Below, piece by piece: positions 1 to 11,504 of a stretch of 64,000 nt of DNA. The notes beneath the pieces are model-generated. The model had not been told where the DNA came from. It searched no databases and saw only the letters and a list, made by a program, of their open reading frames with translations. The number at the start of each line of letters is the position of its first letter. The first letter of the stretch is position 1. Location: assembly GCA_023678885.1 (NCBI GenBank), contig CM043001.1, forward strand, positions 8,220,092 through 8,284,091. Direction: 5' to 3'. The stretch is from Pogostemon cablin. Lineage: Eukaryota; Streptophyta; Magnoliopsida; Lamiales; Lamiaceae. The translations under genes were made by a program, and so were the position numbers.

Positions 1-509
1 ATTACTTAACGACGGCGAGCGAGAGGTGAAGAAAAATAGAACGGCAAAGTAGGAGAAGAGGCTATGATTTGTGTGAGAGCAACAGTGATCAGAGAGAGAT
101 AATAGAGTGAAATGGGAGAGAAGACGCCACGTATAAACCGATATCATGCCACGTAAGGAAGGAAGGGATCGGGGTGACCGGCTACGGGCTTGAAACTGGC
201 CACAAACCAGTTCAAGTCGCATTATAATAGTAATAGATTAATGAGTGAAAAAATTTAAAGGAACGACAGAAGGTGTAATTTTATGTAATTTAACGGGGTA
301 TTGTAGATTGAGGTAGGGGCCATTATTACCAAAATAAAAAATGGACACTTTGTAGTGGGACGAACCAAAATAATAAAATAAACATTTATCATAGGGACTG
401 AGAGAGTATATGATTTAAATTAATTAATTTATACATGATCACCAAATATTTAATTAATTTCAAATTCAAATAATTTAATTAATTAAGAAACAAAAATTAA
501 TAAATTATA
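1..509. other. Intergenic, no gene seen
   Basis: AT-rich non-coding sequence with a slightly GC-richer first 230 bases. I found no reading frame, RNA gene or clear transposon terminus here. If it is the end of an element, the rest lies left of the window. Confidence 0.5.
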
Positions 510-734
510 CTCCCTCCGTCCACTGTCAATCTATCAATTTTACCATCTTTGGTCGTCTCATCCTTAATTTATCCATTTCCCCTTTTGGATTATCGGACTC
601 ACACCCTACACTAATATAAATAAAATATGGGACTCACACCCTCTACTAATACAACTACCTACTAAAAAAAATAATAATATTTCTTAATTCACATGCAAAA
701 AGCAAATTGATACATTGAGGACTGCCGAAAGGAG
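510..734. mobile_element. Stowaway-type MITE (Tc1/mariner derivative)
   Basis: The left end is CTCCCTCCGTCC and the right end is a degenerate GCCGAAAGGAG, its approximate inverse. The element is flanked by TA on both sides (508-509 and 735-736). It is about 225 bp, has no coding capacity, and shows the terminal repeat and TA target of plant Stowaway MITEs. Internal sequence resembles the copies at 1212, 32078 and 32889. Confidence 0.8.
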
Positions 735-1211
735 TATAACATTAACTAATCATGAGATATCCAAGTTACACGTTAAATAATTTAATTAATGAAGAATAAA
801 AAATTAATAAATTAAATAAACATTATCTAAGCATGCTTAAGATTTCAAATTGCACGATAATATTATTAATTAATTGCATTTACTACGTGTGGCTTTCCAA
901 AGAAAAATGCTTCCACCTTTCCATTGCCCAATAGAGTACACTAAATGCATACATTAAAAATATTCGATAGTAATTGTTTTTTAAAAAAAACAAAAAAATC
1001 AAAATCGTCGGTTACCGGTTCGGCTGGTTCCACCAATTTTTTAATTTTGATCGGTCCGAACTGGTTTTTTCCAATTTTATAGCAAAAAATACTTTTTAGA
1101 GGTATTCGGATAGATTCTCAATTGAACCGGTCGAACCTGCCGGTCGGATCCGATTCTGAAAATATTGGTTCATAGTTTAATTTTATTTTACAAATACGTT
1201 CAAATGATATA
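735..1211. other. Intergenic, no gene seen
   Basis: AT-rich. A patch near 1005-1165 is rich in GGTTCGG/CCGGTTC-like words in both orientations and may be a degenerate short repeat. Nothing codes here. Confidence 0.4.
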
Positions 1212-1458
1212 CTCTATCTGTCCCGCGTTAAGGTTACGCTTTCCATTCATGGTTGTCTCAAATTAAGATTTATATTTCATTTTTTATCAAGTTGGCCACA
1301 CAAAACAATTAATTATTACATGTAGGACCCACACACAACACTAATACAACTACATACTTTACATTAAATATTTTTTTCTCTCACCTCACTACATATTAAA
1401 ATATTATATCTTTTAATCTCCTTACAAAAAGCAAAACTTTAATATGGGACGAAGGGAG
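1212..1458. mobile_element. Stowaway-type MITE
   Basis: Starts CTCTATCTGTCCCGCG and ends TGGGACGAAGGGAG, near-inverse termini, with flanking TA at 1210-1211 and 1459-1460. Length is about 247 bp with no reading frame. The interior, including GACCCACACACAACACTAAT, is shared with the MITE in FRO intron 3 near 32889-33122, so both belong to one subfamily. Confidence 0.85.
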
Positions 1459-1973
1459 TATACATGAGAATAATTTAGGTATTAATTATTACACGTGTCA
1501 AGTATATTATACGTAGAATATGGAATGAAACACGATGATTCCTTTCGTTAAATCTACGTACACGTTAGCATAGCAAATCACAACTTACAAATTTAAATAT
1601 TAGTGTTTAGGTTTTTATTCTCTCAAGCCTATCACATTAGGATTTAGATAACTATTAACATCACTAATATTTAGATAACTATTAACATCACTAATCAATA
1701 GATAATGAAATGTACTCCCTCCCACACCATAATAATTATGGATTTTTATTTTGACCGTCTCAATTTAATCTCTAAAATATTTTCACGTTTCTCAATTTCT
1801 TTATAAACCTTTCAACATATAACATCAAAATTTCTTTATAAACCTTCCTCATTCAAATTATTTCTATTATTAACTTTAACATCAAAATTTCCTTTATCAT
1901 TTAATTTTATTTAAAAAAAACTTAGGCAATTACTAATGTGCAACAGTTTTTAAGGTGCAACAAGGATCCATTT
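1459..1973. other. Intergenic with a short direct repeat and MITE fragment
   Basis: A ~29-bp direct repeat (core GATAACTATTAACATCAC) is found twice at about 1642-1700. CTCCCTCCCAC at about 1715 looks like one end of another Stowaway-type element whose other end I could not find. No gene. Confidence 0.45.
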
Positions 1974-2029
1974 TCATTTAATGACCTGGATATAAATAAA
2001 GTAATAGCTTGATAGGTCATTAACTAACT

Positions 2030-2275
2030 CACTTTCTCTCTCTTCAATCACAAGCGCTCTCTCACTCTGTCTCTCTCTATTCCTTCTCTTCGCTTCTCCC
2101 TCTTCATATCGCCGCTTCTCCCTCTTCCTATCATCATCTTCTGCCGCCTCGTCCGCCGCCTCTTCCAAACACGACCATCGCCTTGTTCGGCGACTGATTC
2201 TTCGCCGCCTCTTCCGAACAGGTTCCTGTAGCAAATGCTTCTCCATCTTCCTTAATTCCATTTTTTCCCTTTTCT
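2030..2275. repeat. Pyrimidine-rich low-complexity tract
   Basis: A dense run of TCTC/CTTC/CCGCC words. The minus-strand frame through it translates to an Arg/Glu-rich low-complexity peptide with no domain, so it is not called as a gene. It looks like the CT-rich 5' leader of a plant transcript and may be a captured or relic leader, but no following exon is visible. Confidence 0.5.
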
Positions 2276-2504
2276 CGCCATCTTCGCGAATTTATTTTTC
2301 CTCATCTCTCGTTCTTCTCTCATTTTTTTTCAGCCTCCAACACCTCCACTTCTCCCTCCTCTCCACGTTCCAGATCTATGTTTTTCAAGCAGACTGTGTT
2401 CGAGATTAAAAAAGAGTCGATGACTATGCTTCGATTATATAATTTATAATTTCTTTATCATTTTTTTCTCAAAATTTGATGTAATTCAAATGCTGTATAT
2501 TGTT

Positions 2505-3050
2505 AATTGTTCTTCAATTTTTCATTTTGTATGGTTGCTGATGATTTTGTAGAAATATGGGAAGATTTATTTTTGTATATTGATAATTGTACTTCAATTT
2601 TTCATTTTGTATGGTTGCTGACGTTTTTGTAGAAATATGGGAAGATTTATTTTTTTTTAATTTGATAATGTACATTTTTACCATATAAATGTATTACATT
2701 CTATTCTTACATGTACTATTAAAATTTATATAAAAATATATTAAATTTAAATCGATTTTATTATCAATATTTTCATCAATATATCTATTAATTTTAATTA
2801 TACATGTTCGTATGAAATGTTATACACTTTTGTATAAGTTCTAATACATTTATTATTTATCATTATGTCATCTATATATATTTATTAATTTTAGTTATAC
2901 AGGTTAGTATAAAATGTTATACATTTTTGTATAAAATCTAATACATTTATTTTTATCAATATTTTCGTCAATATATTTATTAATTTTAGTTATACAGGTT
3001 AATATAAAATGTTATACATTTTTGTATAAAATCTAATGCACTTATTAAAA
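2505..3050. repeat. Two sets of short tandem repeats
   Basis: Set 1, about 2505-2655, is two copies of an ~83-bp unit containing TTTTTCATTTTGTATGGTTG and AGAAATATGGGAAGA. Set 2, about 2755-3045, is three diverged copies of a ~100-bp unit containing AATGTTATACA..TTTTGTATAA and ATTAATTTTAGTTATACAG. Both are non-coding. Confidence 0.7.
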
Positions 3051-3239
3051 AATCATGTACATTTAGATTAGCTTATCAATTCCCAACTAGGAATCACCGT
3101 TCCTCCACCAGCACCTCAAGTGAATCACTGTTCTGTACTAGTTCTCACCTCACGTGAGGTGATTTTCTCTTCCTCCACCCACACGCAACTTCTTCCACCC
3201 AAATAGCAGCAACAACATCTATAATAGACAAAGGAAGCG

Positions 3240-3640
3240 CTACGAGCGAAAGATTTTGAGAGAAAAAAGAAAAAACTTTTGAGAGAAAAAAGAAAAAATA
3301 GAGCAGATTGGGAGAAAAGAGAGATGAGCAAGACGGAGCAGCAGATTGGAAGAGGAGAGGAGAGAGACAAGGCAGGTGAGGAAGGAGGAGATAGAAAAGC
3401 AAGATCAAAGTGAGGAGGGAGAGTGCTTGCAAGGTATCGGAGATCTGAAAGGAAACGGAGCAAGAGACGAAGCAAAGCGGCAAGAAACGGAGCAAAGCGG
3501 CAAGAAACGGAGCAAAGCGGCAGTACGGCAGCGCAAGGGTGGAGCAACCGCAAGAGAAGGGAGAGAAATGAGAATCCGCGTAAGAGAAGCCAGAAATTGA
3601 GAGTTCGCCCGGTGAGAGAGGAAATTTGAGAGTTCGCCTT
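3240..3640. repeat. Purine-rich tract with 20-bp tandem repeats
   Basis: Strongly GA-rich on the + strand. At about 3475-3520 the 20-bp unit AGCGGCAAGAAACGGAGCAA is repeated in tandem, twice complete and once in part. Long frames on both strands here encode only Arg/Glu or Ser/Leu/Phe low-complexity peptides. I treat them as artefacts of base composition. Confidence 0.6.
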
Positions 3641-4171
3641 TTGGAGAAAAAAGATTGGAGTGAACAACGTGAATGACCCAATTAGTATTTTAGGATTATA
3701 TTGTTGATTATTTTTTAAATACAAATCCTGTTTTTAGTGTACGCCAATGATATAATAGATCAACTCAAAAACTTATTTAAGTCAATTATATTTCTAACTT
3801 TTATCACATTAAAAATAATGTAATTCATTATTTTTTTCTCCATTCTTCTTGCTCATTTCATTGTTCATAAGTTTTTGATTTTGAATGCATCTGGTGTATC
3901 GGTGTACCTGAGTTTAACAAGGTTGAAGTTAGGGTATATATAGAGGATGGTTATGGAAATTCTTTTAATATTTTTTTAATGGTAAGAATTAAATAAAACT
4001 TAATTTAATGGTTGAGATTATTTAGATGTATTGGTGCCCAATTGCACGTAACTAAACCTTTTTTTTTATTATTTACTCAAAGAACTCGTTTTTATAAATT
4101 TATTAATAGTACCTAATTTAGAATATAACTTTTTTCTTTGAAATTATTTTCTTTCATTTATTCATTTTCTC

Positions 4172-4486
4172 TATATATATTTTTATGAAAACATTTAAAA
4201 TAAAAAGCACATTTAAAAGAAATATTTTAAATTAATAATGTATAATGTATTGAATGAAAATTTTGAAGAAAGAATAGACAAAGACAAATTAGAATTAAGA
4301 GATGGATGCGAAAGAGATGTACAACTATCAAACTGTATTAATATAGAACAAAAATTAAGAAATGAAAAATTCATGCTCAAGTTTGATAAAAAAATTAATT
4401 AAAATAAATAAATGAAAATATAAAATGGTTGGAATTATTAAAACGTAATTAAGAAATCAAGATTTCTCATATTACTAGGAATTGGG
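4172..4486. repeat. Uninterrupted copy of a duplicated ~300-bp segment
   Basis: Runs from TGAAAACATTTAAA through TATTAATATAGAACAAAAAT to CATATTACTAGGA. A second copy starts near 4786 and is split into 4786-5207 and 7911-8052. This copy lacks both insertions, so it serves as the empty-site reference for them. Confidence 0.75.
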
Positions 4487-4600
4487 GCGCGGGTTCGAGC
4501 GGGTCGACACGTGCATTATGTTATAACACGGGTATGTGTAAGATGAGTTGTGACCAGTTGACCAATTATTAAAATATATTTGTTATATAAGTAAAATATA

Positions 4601-4672
4601 CTTCCTCTGTCCATTTTCAAGTGTTTCATTTCTTTTTAATAAGTTGGAACCCTTAAAAGCAGACGGAGGGAG
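4601..4672. mobile_element. Very short Stowaway deletion derivative
   Basis: Ends CTTCCTCTGTCC and AGACGGAGGGAG are near-inverse, flanked by TA at 4599-4600 and 4673-4674. At only about 72 bp it is little more than its termini. Confidence 0.65.
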
Positions 4673-4854
4673 TACTTGATAGTTAAAATATGTTTTCAGT
4701 AAATAATATTATAATATTCTAAAATTATATTTTTTTATTATTCATCATATTTTTGAAAAATATACTACTTATAAACGTACTTTATTTATATATTTTTGGT
4801 GAAAACATTTAAATTAAAAGCAAAGCACATTTAAAGAAAAATTTTAAATTAATA

Positions 4855-5093
4855 TTCCCTCTGTCCCGTTTCAATATTTACGTTTGTTTTTTGCATGTTG
4901 ATTAAGAAGTATAATATTTTAATAGATAGTGGGTGAAAAAATATAATATTTAATATAAAGTGGGTAGGTGGATTAGTATTGGATGATATATTAATTATTT
5001 TAGGTAGGTCCCATATTCCAAAAAAAGAAAACGTAAATATTGATATGAGACGCGCAAAATAGAAACGTAAACATTGAAATGGGACGGAGGGAG
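4855..5093. mobile_element. Stowaway-type MITE with paralogous empty site
   Basis: Starts TTCCCTCTGTCCCG and ends ATGGGACGGAGGGAG; flanking TA at 4853-4854 and 5094-5095. The copy at 4231-4245 reads ATTAATAATGTATAATG across the same point with a single TA, giving a clean before/after pair. Confidence 0.9.
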
Positions 5094-5207
5094 TAATGTG
5101 TAATGTAATAAATGAAAATTTTGAAGAAGAGATAGAGAAAGAAATATTAGAATTAAGAGGTGGATTTAGAGGAGAGGTACAATGATTAAATCTCTATTAA
5201 TATAATA

Positions 5208-7910
5208 GCAAAGTGAAAATTGAACCAATTTTTAATTTACACCTTTGATTTTGATTACTAATCCTTTTTTAATCTCATCCGTTCATCACATTATTGAATC
5301 TCATCCATTCATCACACTTATAAGATTATATCTTGAACATTCATTTTTTGTCATAATAATGATACCTTATTTAAAATGATACATTAATAATGATACCTTA
5401 TTTAAAATTCTTATTTAATTTTTGAAATAATGATATCATATTTAACTAATTTTTATATTTTAACAAAACTTATAATATAGTTTTAACAATTAATTCATTA
5501 TTAAATTATTTTCTTCATTATTAATAATTTTGTATTAATATTATTGGTCATAACATCCTAATAATTTTTATGGGTATGTGTAATCAATGGGTAATGATAA
5601 ACGAGTTTGGGACAGGTATGATCAACGGGTATTGATAAATGAGTTTTGGGACGTGTATGAGTATCATAATATGCATTTTTAATGAAACTGGTATGAATAT
5701 GAGTAGCTTATATTTATAATGTAATTTTAATAATTAATTTATTATTAAATTATTTTCTTCATTGTTAATAATTTTAAATTAATATTATTGGTCCTAACAT
5801 TTAATAATTTTAAATGGAGTAATTCATATTTAAATAGATTCATTATTAAATTATTTTCTTCATTATTAATAATTTTAAATTAATATTATTGGTCCTAACA
5901 TCTTAATAATTTTAAATAGATATGTGTAATCAACGGGTAATGATAAACGGATTAGAGACAGGGAGAATCATAATATATATTTTTAATGAAACAGGTACTA
6001 AAATGTGTAGTTTATATTTAAATGGATACGAGTACGTAACAATTAATTTATTATTAAATTATTTTCTTTATTAATAATAATTTTGAATTAATATTATTCG
6101 TCCTAACATCTTAATAATTTTAAATTGGTATGTATAATCAACAGGTAATGATAAACGAGTTTTATATGAGTATGAGTATCATAATTTTTTTAACGAAGCG
6201 GGTACGAATATGGCTAAATAAACATTAGGGTGATCACATGACAAATATTTTCGAATATCTGATTTACCCAAACATAAAAAAAAAGAGTACGGGTAGTTTA
6301 AAAAATATCATTATAATTTGATCAAGTATCCACAAATATTAAAAGTATACAAAATATTTTATTTATATTATTCAAATATGTTATGAAATAATTATATAAT
6401 TAATTAAATTATAACTTATAATGTAGTTTTAACAATTAATTCATTATTAAATTATTTTCTTCATTATTAATAATTTTAAATTAATATTATTGGTCCTAAC
6501 ATCTTAATAATTTTAAATGGAGTAATTTATAATTAAATGGATTCATTATTAAATTATTTTTTCATTATAAATAATTTTGAATTAATATTATTGGTCCTAA
6601 CATCTTAATAATTTTAAATGGATATGTATAATCAACGGGTAATGATAAACGGTTTAGACATAGGGAGAATCATAATATATATTTTTAATGAAACTTGTAC
6701 TAAAATGTGTAGTTTATATTTAAATGGATACGATTACGTAACAATTAATTTATTATTAAATTATTTTTCTTCATTAATAATAATTTTAAATTAATATTAT
6801 TTGTCCTAACATCTTAATAATTTTAAATTGGTATGTATAATCAACGGGTAATGATAAATGAGTTTTGTATGAGTTTCATAATTTTTTTTAACGAAGCGGG
6901 TACAAATATAACTAAATAAACATTAGGGTGATCACATGACGGATATTTTCGAATATCTGATTTACCCAAACCTTAAAAAAATGAGTACGGGTAGCTCAAA
7001 AATATCATTATAATTTGATTAAATATCCACAAATATTAAAATTATACAAAATATTTTATCTATATTATATAATATATTATGAAATAATTATATAATTAAT
7101 TAATAATTACGACTACAGGTTTTTCAAATATGTTATGTTATATAATTAATTAATAATTATAACTTTTTTGATCATATTAAAAATAATAAAGTTCATATTA
7201 TATTTAATTTATAATTAATTAACAATAATATAATTTTTATTACAACATTAATTTTAACACTAAAAAATATACTCCATATACATCTAAATTAATTTATACA
7301 TTAATTTAAACACTAAAAAATATATATACATTATAAATATATATGAATAATTATATATTTTATTTAATCATATTTATTTTTAATATAAATATTTTTCTAA
7401 AATAAATTAGTATTAAATGGGTATGTGTAATCTACGGGTTAATAAATGGGTTTCACCGATCTCAATACCGATTCGATTCACCCATCGGATAACATTAACA
7501 ATCATACGGGATGCGATATAGTAATAATTTTAATCTCTATTTCTATATGCCCCACACTCTTTACCAATACTTTCTTTCATACCATGATGAGGGATTAATA
7601 TATGCCTTTATATTTTTTTGTTATATATATTTAAATATACAGTTTGATCTTCTTATTGCTAAAAGGTAACATATCGTAGCATGCAAGTGATTTTATTATA
7701 TAAAATTTAAATTCAGAAAAATTTAAATCAAGATATACTAATACTTATTTTATAAAAATGTGTAAACGTGCAATGCCCGAGACGGTTTACTAGGCTTCTC
7801 CTTCGGGTAGGGATAGAATAGTTTACCTAAAATGTATGATTTAGGCTTCTCCTTCGAATTTAAATAATATCAGAATAACTTTATTCCGTGCATCACACGG
7901 GTTCAAAAGC
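5208..7910. mobile_element. ~2.7-kb repeat-rich insertion with a Helitron-like right end
   Basis: The block interrupts the duplicated segment. Its right end has the hairpin-forming CCGTGCATCACACGG, then nine bases, then CTAG followed by T: the layout of a plant Helitron 3' terminus. Both borders carry TTAATATA, which would instead suit a short target duplication, so the class is unsettled. Inside is a ~700-bp tandem duplication (about 5720-6350 and 6422-7050; ATCACATG occurs at 6233 and 6931). It is built from AAATTATTTTCTTCATTA, ATTATTGGTCCTAACATC and CAACGGGTAATGATAAACG. I saw no RepHel or transposase coding. Confidence 0.5.
5720..7050. repeat. Two-copy ~700-bp tandem duplication
   Basis: Landmarks repeat at 698-702 bp: GTAATTTTAA at 5721 against GTAGTTTTAA at 6423, and GGGTGATCACATGAC near 6228 and 6926. 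Earlier partial units (from ~5480) share the same sub-repeats, so the array probably grew stepwise. Non-coding. Confidence 0.7.
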
Positions 7911-8246
7911 TAGTTTTAATATAGAACAAAAATAAAGAAATGAAAAATTCATTGATAAAGAAACAATTAAAAAAATTAATAAATTAAAAGATGAAATGGT
8001 TGGAATTTATTAAAAGGTAATTAAAAAAATAAGATTTCTCATATTACTAGGATTAGGGCCAATCGTCACCCTTAGTGGACTATGCGGACTATGCCACATT
8101 CCTAAGACAGGTCATCTTGAAAATTTTTCACATAAACCTCATACTTCGGCAACCCTACTTGGGCATTATTCATGGGGCACACCTCGGTCAAATTAATTCC
8201 TTCCTAAATCTAAGCACCTTTGATTCATATGTAATGCTTAGAAGTA

Positions 8247-8665
8247 AGGTTACATAACTCGACTCTCTTCTTGGGATCTAAATACTTTCGGGTCATATGC
8301 ACTGCTTAGTAGCGTTAAGGATTATGGTAGGTGAACTGCGTGGTGGACTGGTGTTGTACAGGATTGATTGGCGCTGCATACTTGTTGGATTCTTGGATTA
8401 GGTTACGTAAATCGACTCCCTTCAATCTAAGCACCTCTAAGTCATATGCACTTTTTAGCATCCAGGTTATGCGAGGTGAACTGATTCTTGGATTAGGTTA
8501 CGTAAATTGACTCCCCTCGATCTAAGCACCTCCGGGTCATATGTACATTTAGCATCAATGAGTTGATTCTTGGATTAGATTATTTAAATTGACTCCCCTC
8601 AATCTAAGCACTTCCGGATCATATGCATTGTTTAGCAGCAAGGTTATGTGAGGTGAACTGCTTGG
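8247..8665. repeat. Tandem repeat array, unit ~82-95 bp
   Basis: Units begin GATTCTTGGATTAGGTTACG at about 8388, 8483 and 8565, with a diverged unit from ~8247. Each carries TCTAAGCACCTCCGGGTCAT and ends in GGTTATGCGAGGTGAACTG. I do not recognise the family. No plausible protein. Confidence 0.7.
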
Positions 8666-8792
8666 TGGTGTGTAGATTGATTGGCGCTACGGATTATTTG
8701 ATTTGAGTGTGCAATGTATATGTTATTATATATGGGTGCTAGAAAGCCACCGCATAGACTAATGGTGTGGAGTTGGAGAATATTGTAGTTTT

Positions 8793-9376
8793 TGACGTGA
8801 TAATACACTCAATAATCTCGCAAAACACTCAAAACCACACTCACATGAAATAACAAACTTGAATGAAATTGAAAAGCTTGCACAAAGATGTATAGTGGTT
8901 TGGTTATGAATAACCTACACCCACTTTGGGGAGAAGAAACTTTATTATCACTCAATACTTACAACCAAGAAAAGATTGATCTTAATCTGATGCAACACAC
9001 ACAAAAACGCAACACTTAAACTGTCAACTCTCAATGTGAACAACTTGTGTGATCAGCCTACTTTGAGCCCTTATATCTACCTACACTTTCAACCTATTGA
9101 TCTGGTTGAACCTTCATTAGATAGCCCTCACTTAGAAGTTGAGATTCAGCCATATAGCCGATTCTAGGTAGCTCGATTTTCCACTTAACAGCTGCTCCAA
9201 AGTTGGCTGCTCACCCTTGCTCCAGTTTGGCCATTTTCAATCAATTGAGTTATTAGTTAGCTTTAACCACTCCAACTTGTTTCTAGCAAGCATGCAACAT
9301 GTGAACATCATTTCTGAACATCCAATGAACACAATACACGTGTAAAATACCCTCATGCATGCACCTATTATTATCA
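8793..9376 (-). repeat. Element A 3' LTR
   Basis: 584 bp, TG...CA ends. Followed on the inside (9377 on) by ATCTCCACCTTAG, whose complement CTAAGGTGGAGAT is the polypurine tract next to the 3' LTR. Confidence 0.9.
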
Positions 9377-10060
9377 ATCTCCACCTTAGATGTATGCATG
9401 TGCAACTTGATCCCTTCTCCCCACTTTGCTGCCTTTAAGGTGCAGCAACCTTTATGTCTTCATGAATACCAACTAAAGTCTTGCACAGCTCAAATTTTGC
9501 TGCTGGCAATGCTTTAGTAAGACCATCATGTGGATTCACAGCTGTATCAATCTTCCTTACATCAACAAATCCACTTTTCACCATATTTCTTACAAAATAT
9601 AGCTTGACATCAATATGTTTGGTCCTCTCATGATACCCATGATACTTAGCTAAGTGTATTGCATTTTGATTGTCATAATACACTACTACAGTATCCTGAT
9701 ATTCTCCCAAATTCTTTCAACAAACCAACAAGCCATACCTCTTCTTTAATTGCTTCAGTCAATGCAATGAACTTAGCTTCTGTAGTTGATAATGCCACTA
9801 CAGACTGATGGCTTGCTTTTTAGCTCACTGATGTGCCATACATATTGAATACATATCCTGTAAGAGATTTCTTGGAATCCAAGTTTGCTGCAAAATCAGC
9901 ATCAACATATCCAATGACATCTTCTGATTTTACTTCTCTTTTTTGAAATTTTAAACCAGCTTACTCAATCCCTTTGACATATCTCAATGCCCATTTGACT
10001 GCCTCCCAATGCTGCTTCCCTGGACAAGATAAGAATCTACTGATCAAGCTCATTACACAG
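9377..10060 (-). pseudogene. Element A pol, 3' part: end of RT and RNase H
   Basis: This is the C-terminal part of the copia polyprotein, separated from the rest by element B. The clean stretch 9435-9710 reads YYDNQNAIHLAKYHGYHERT, then KHIDVKLYFVRN and a DGLTKALP tail, the standard copia RNase H end. Further upstream a YVDADF-like segment and a SVVALST-like segment are readable across frames with stops. RNase H would remove the RNA of the RNA:DNA hybrid during reverse transcription. It cannot work here because it is cut off and mutated. Confidence 0.85.
10056..10060. other. Target-site duplication of element B (left copy)
   Basis: CACAG here and again at 22883-22887, directly flanking element B. 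Removing B plus one copy rejoins the copia A pol sequence. Confidence 0.9.
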
Positions 10061-11504
10061 TGATTGGTCGTTAATAGTCCGGGCGACCAAGCAACAAAAT
10101 ATCGAACCCAAGGGAATTTAAGATTCGTGGCCTTCAAGTTATAGTCTCGTATTAGTTAGGGACGACCGAGAAGAGAGATAATAAAAACAAGAAAAGAAAC
10201 TAATTACAATATTTTTGGAATTTTCAATGCAAAGGAAATCTTCATGATGCAATTCAAATGGATCAATCATGTAACACATCTAATTGCCTCCCAATTTAAG
10301 CTATCATAGTAAGAGCGATCACTATTTTCACCTAAACTCTCTCTCGAGATGAAGAGGATGTAGGCCCTTACAAAGACCTCAAAGTAGCACATAGGATCGA
10401 TACCATAGCGAACACCTCCCAATAGATATTAATTACACGTACGAGTTCCCTAAAAGGTACTAAATCATAGGTAATATTCCCTTTCTAGGTACTATGAATT
10501 CACTAAGGTTGGGTTCCCCTCACTAGATTAATTGACCTCTCGATCTAACCTCTCTAGTGTCCACTTATGTAGTTCTAAACATGAGAGGTCGTCTCCAACT
10601 CTTCCCACATTAATCCACATAACCCACATGATGAAATGATTAAATTAATTCCTAAAACACATAATTGAACTCTCGTTCTAACCACATGCACTAGATAATT
10701 AACCACACAAATCAAACATATAGATTAAACAATTAAGCATCCATAAATGAAACTAATCAAAGCCGGGATTGCAATTTAAATAATATCACAAATTAATCCA
10801 TAATCTAAACATCACTTAAACATCCAAAACATAGAAAATAAAAAGATAATAAGTAGGATTAGATTACACCTTAATGAAGTTTTACATCCATGAGGATCAT
10901 CCTTTCCTTGGTGTCCCCACCTTCTTGGAAAACAATAAAATCCTAATATAGAAAAAATATTTAAACTACGGACGGGTCCCTCACCCCGAAAGGGGGAGGG
11001 ATCTCAACTATGGAGATCTTAAAAAGCTCTCCTTAACTATTGAATCTAATGATTCAATTTAATGGAATTTAATGGGTGAGAATTGATCAATGGTGGCTTT
11101 CATGGAAGAGGGTATTTATAGTAGTAAGGATGAGAGAAATTTGAGTGAGTTTTCAATGTGGGACAAGTGGGTTCATATAGTGGTAGAGTGAGAGGAATTT
11201 GTAGTAAGTAATCAATGTGGGATAATTTAGCTCATGGGACCAAAAATGGGATTTATAACAAAATTTCCTTTGGCCCGTTCTTGCTCGTTTCAACTCCAAA
11301 TCGAGCTCCGTTTTCTCCCACATCTTCCTCTTCACTTGTAGAATCTATTTTTATCAAAATCTCCCATTTTTCTGCAAAAATAAACAAAAATACCTTTCTC
11401 CAAATAATCAAGCAATTAATAGTATTTTTATTAAAATCATGCTCAATTATTAAATTAAAGCCACAAAAATCCACTTAAAATCTAGGTGAATTTCACAACG
11501 ATCA
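10061..11504 (-). repeat. Element B 3' LTR
   Basis: 1444 bp, TG...CA. Short reading frames in it (about 11153-11478) reappear in the other LTR and are shadows. I count roughly 20 differences from the split partner LTR by eye. Confidence 0.9.

Larger units (their letters stand above)
4786..8052. repeat. Second copy of the duplicated segment, interrupted twice
   Basis: Left part 4786-5207 and right part 7911-8052 align end to end with 4172-4486. The left part carries a Stowaway MITE (4855-5093). The two parts are separated by the block 5208-7910. Shared words include GAAAATTTTGAAGAA on the left and AAGATTTCTCATATTACTAG on the right. Confidence 0.7.

Noticed and set aside
2030..3660. Several 60-200-codon frames in CT/GA-rich tracts
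   Set aside because: Products are Arg/Glu or Ser/Leu/Phe low-complexity with no domain, overlapping on both strands.
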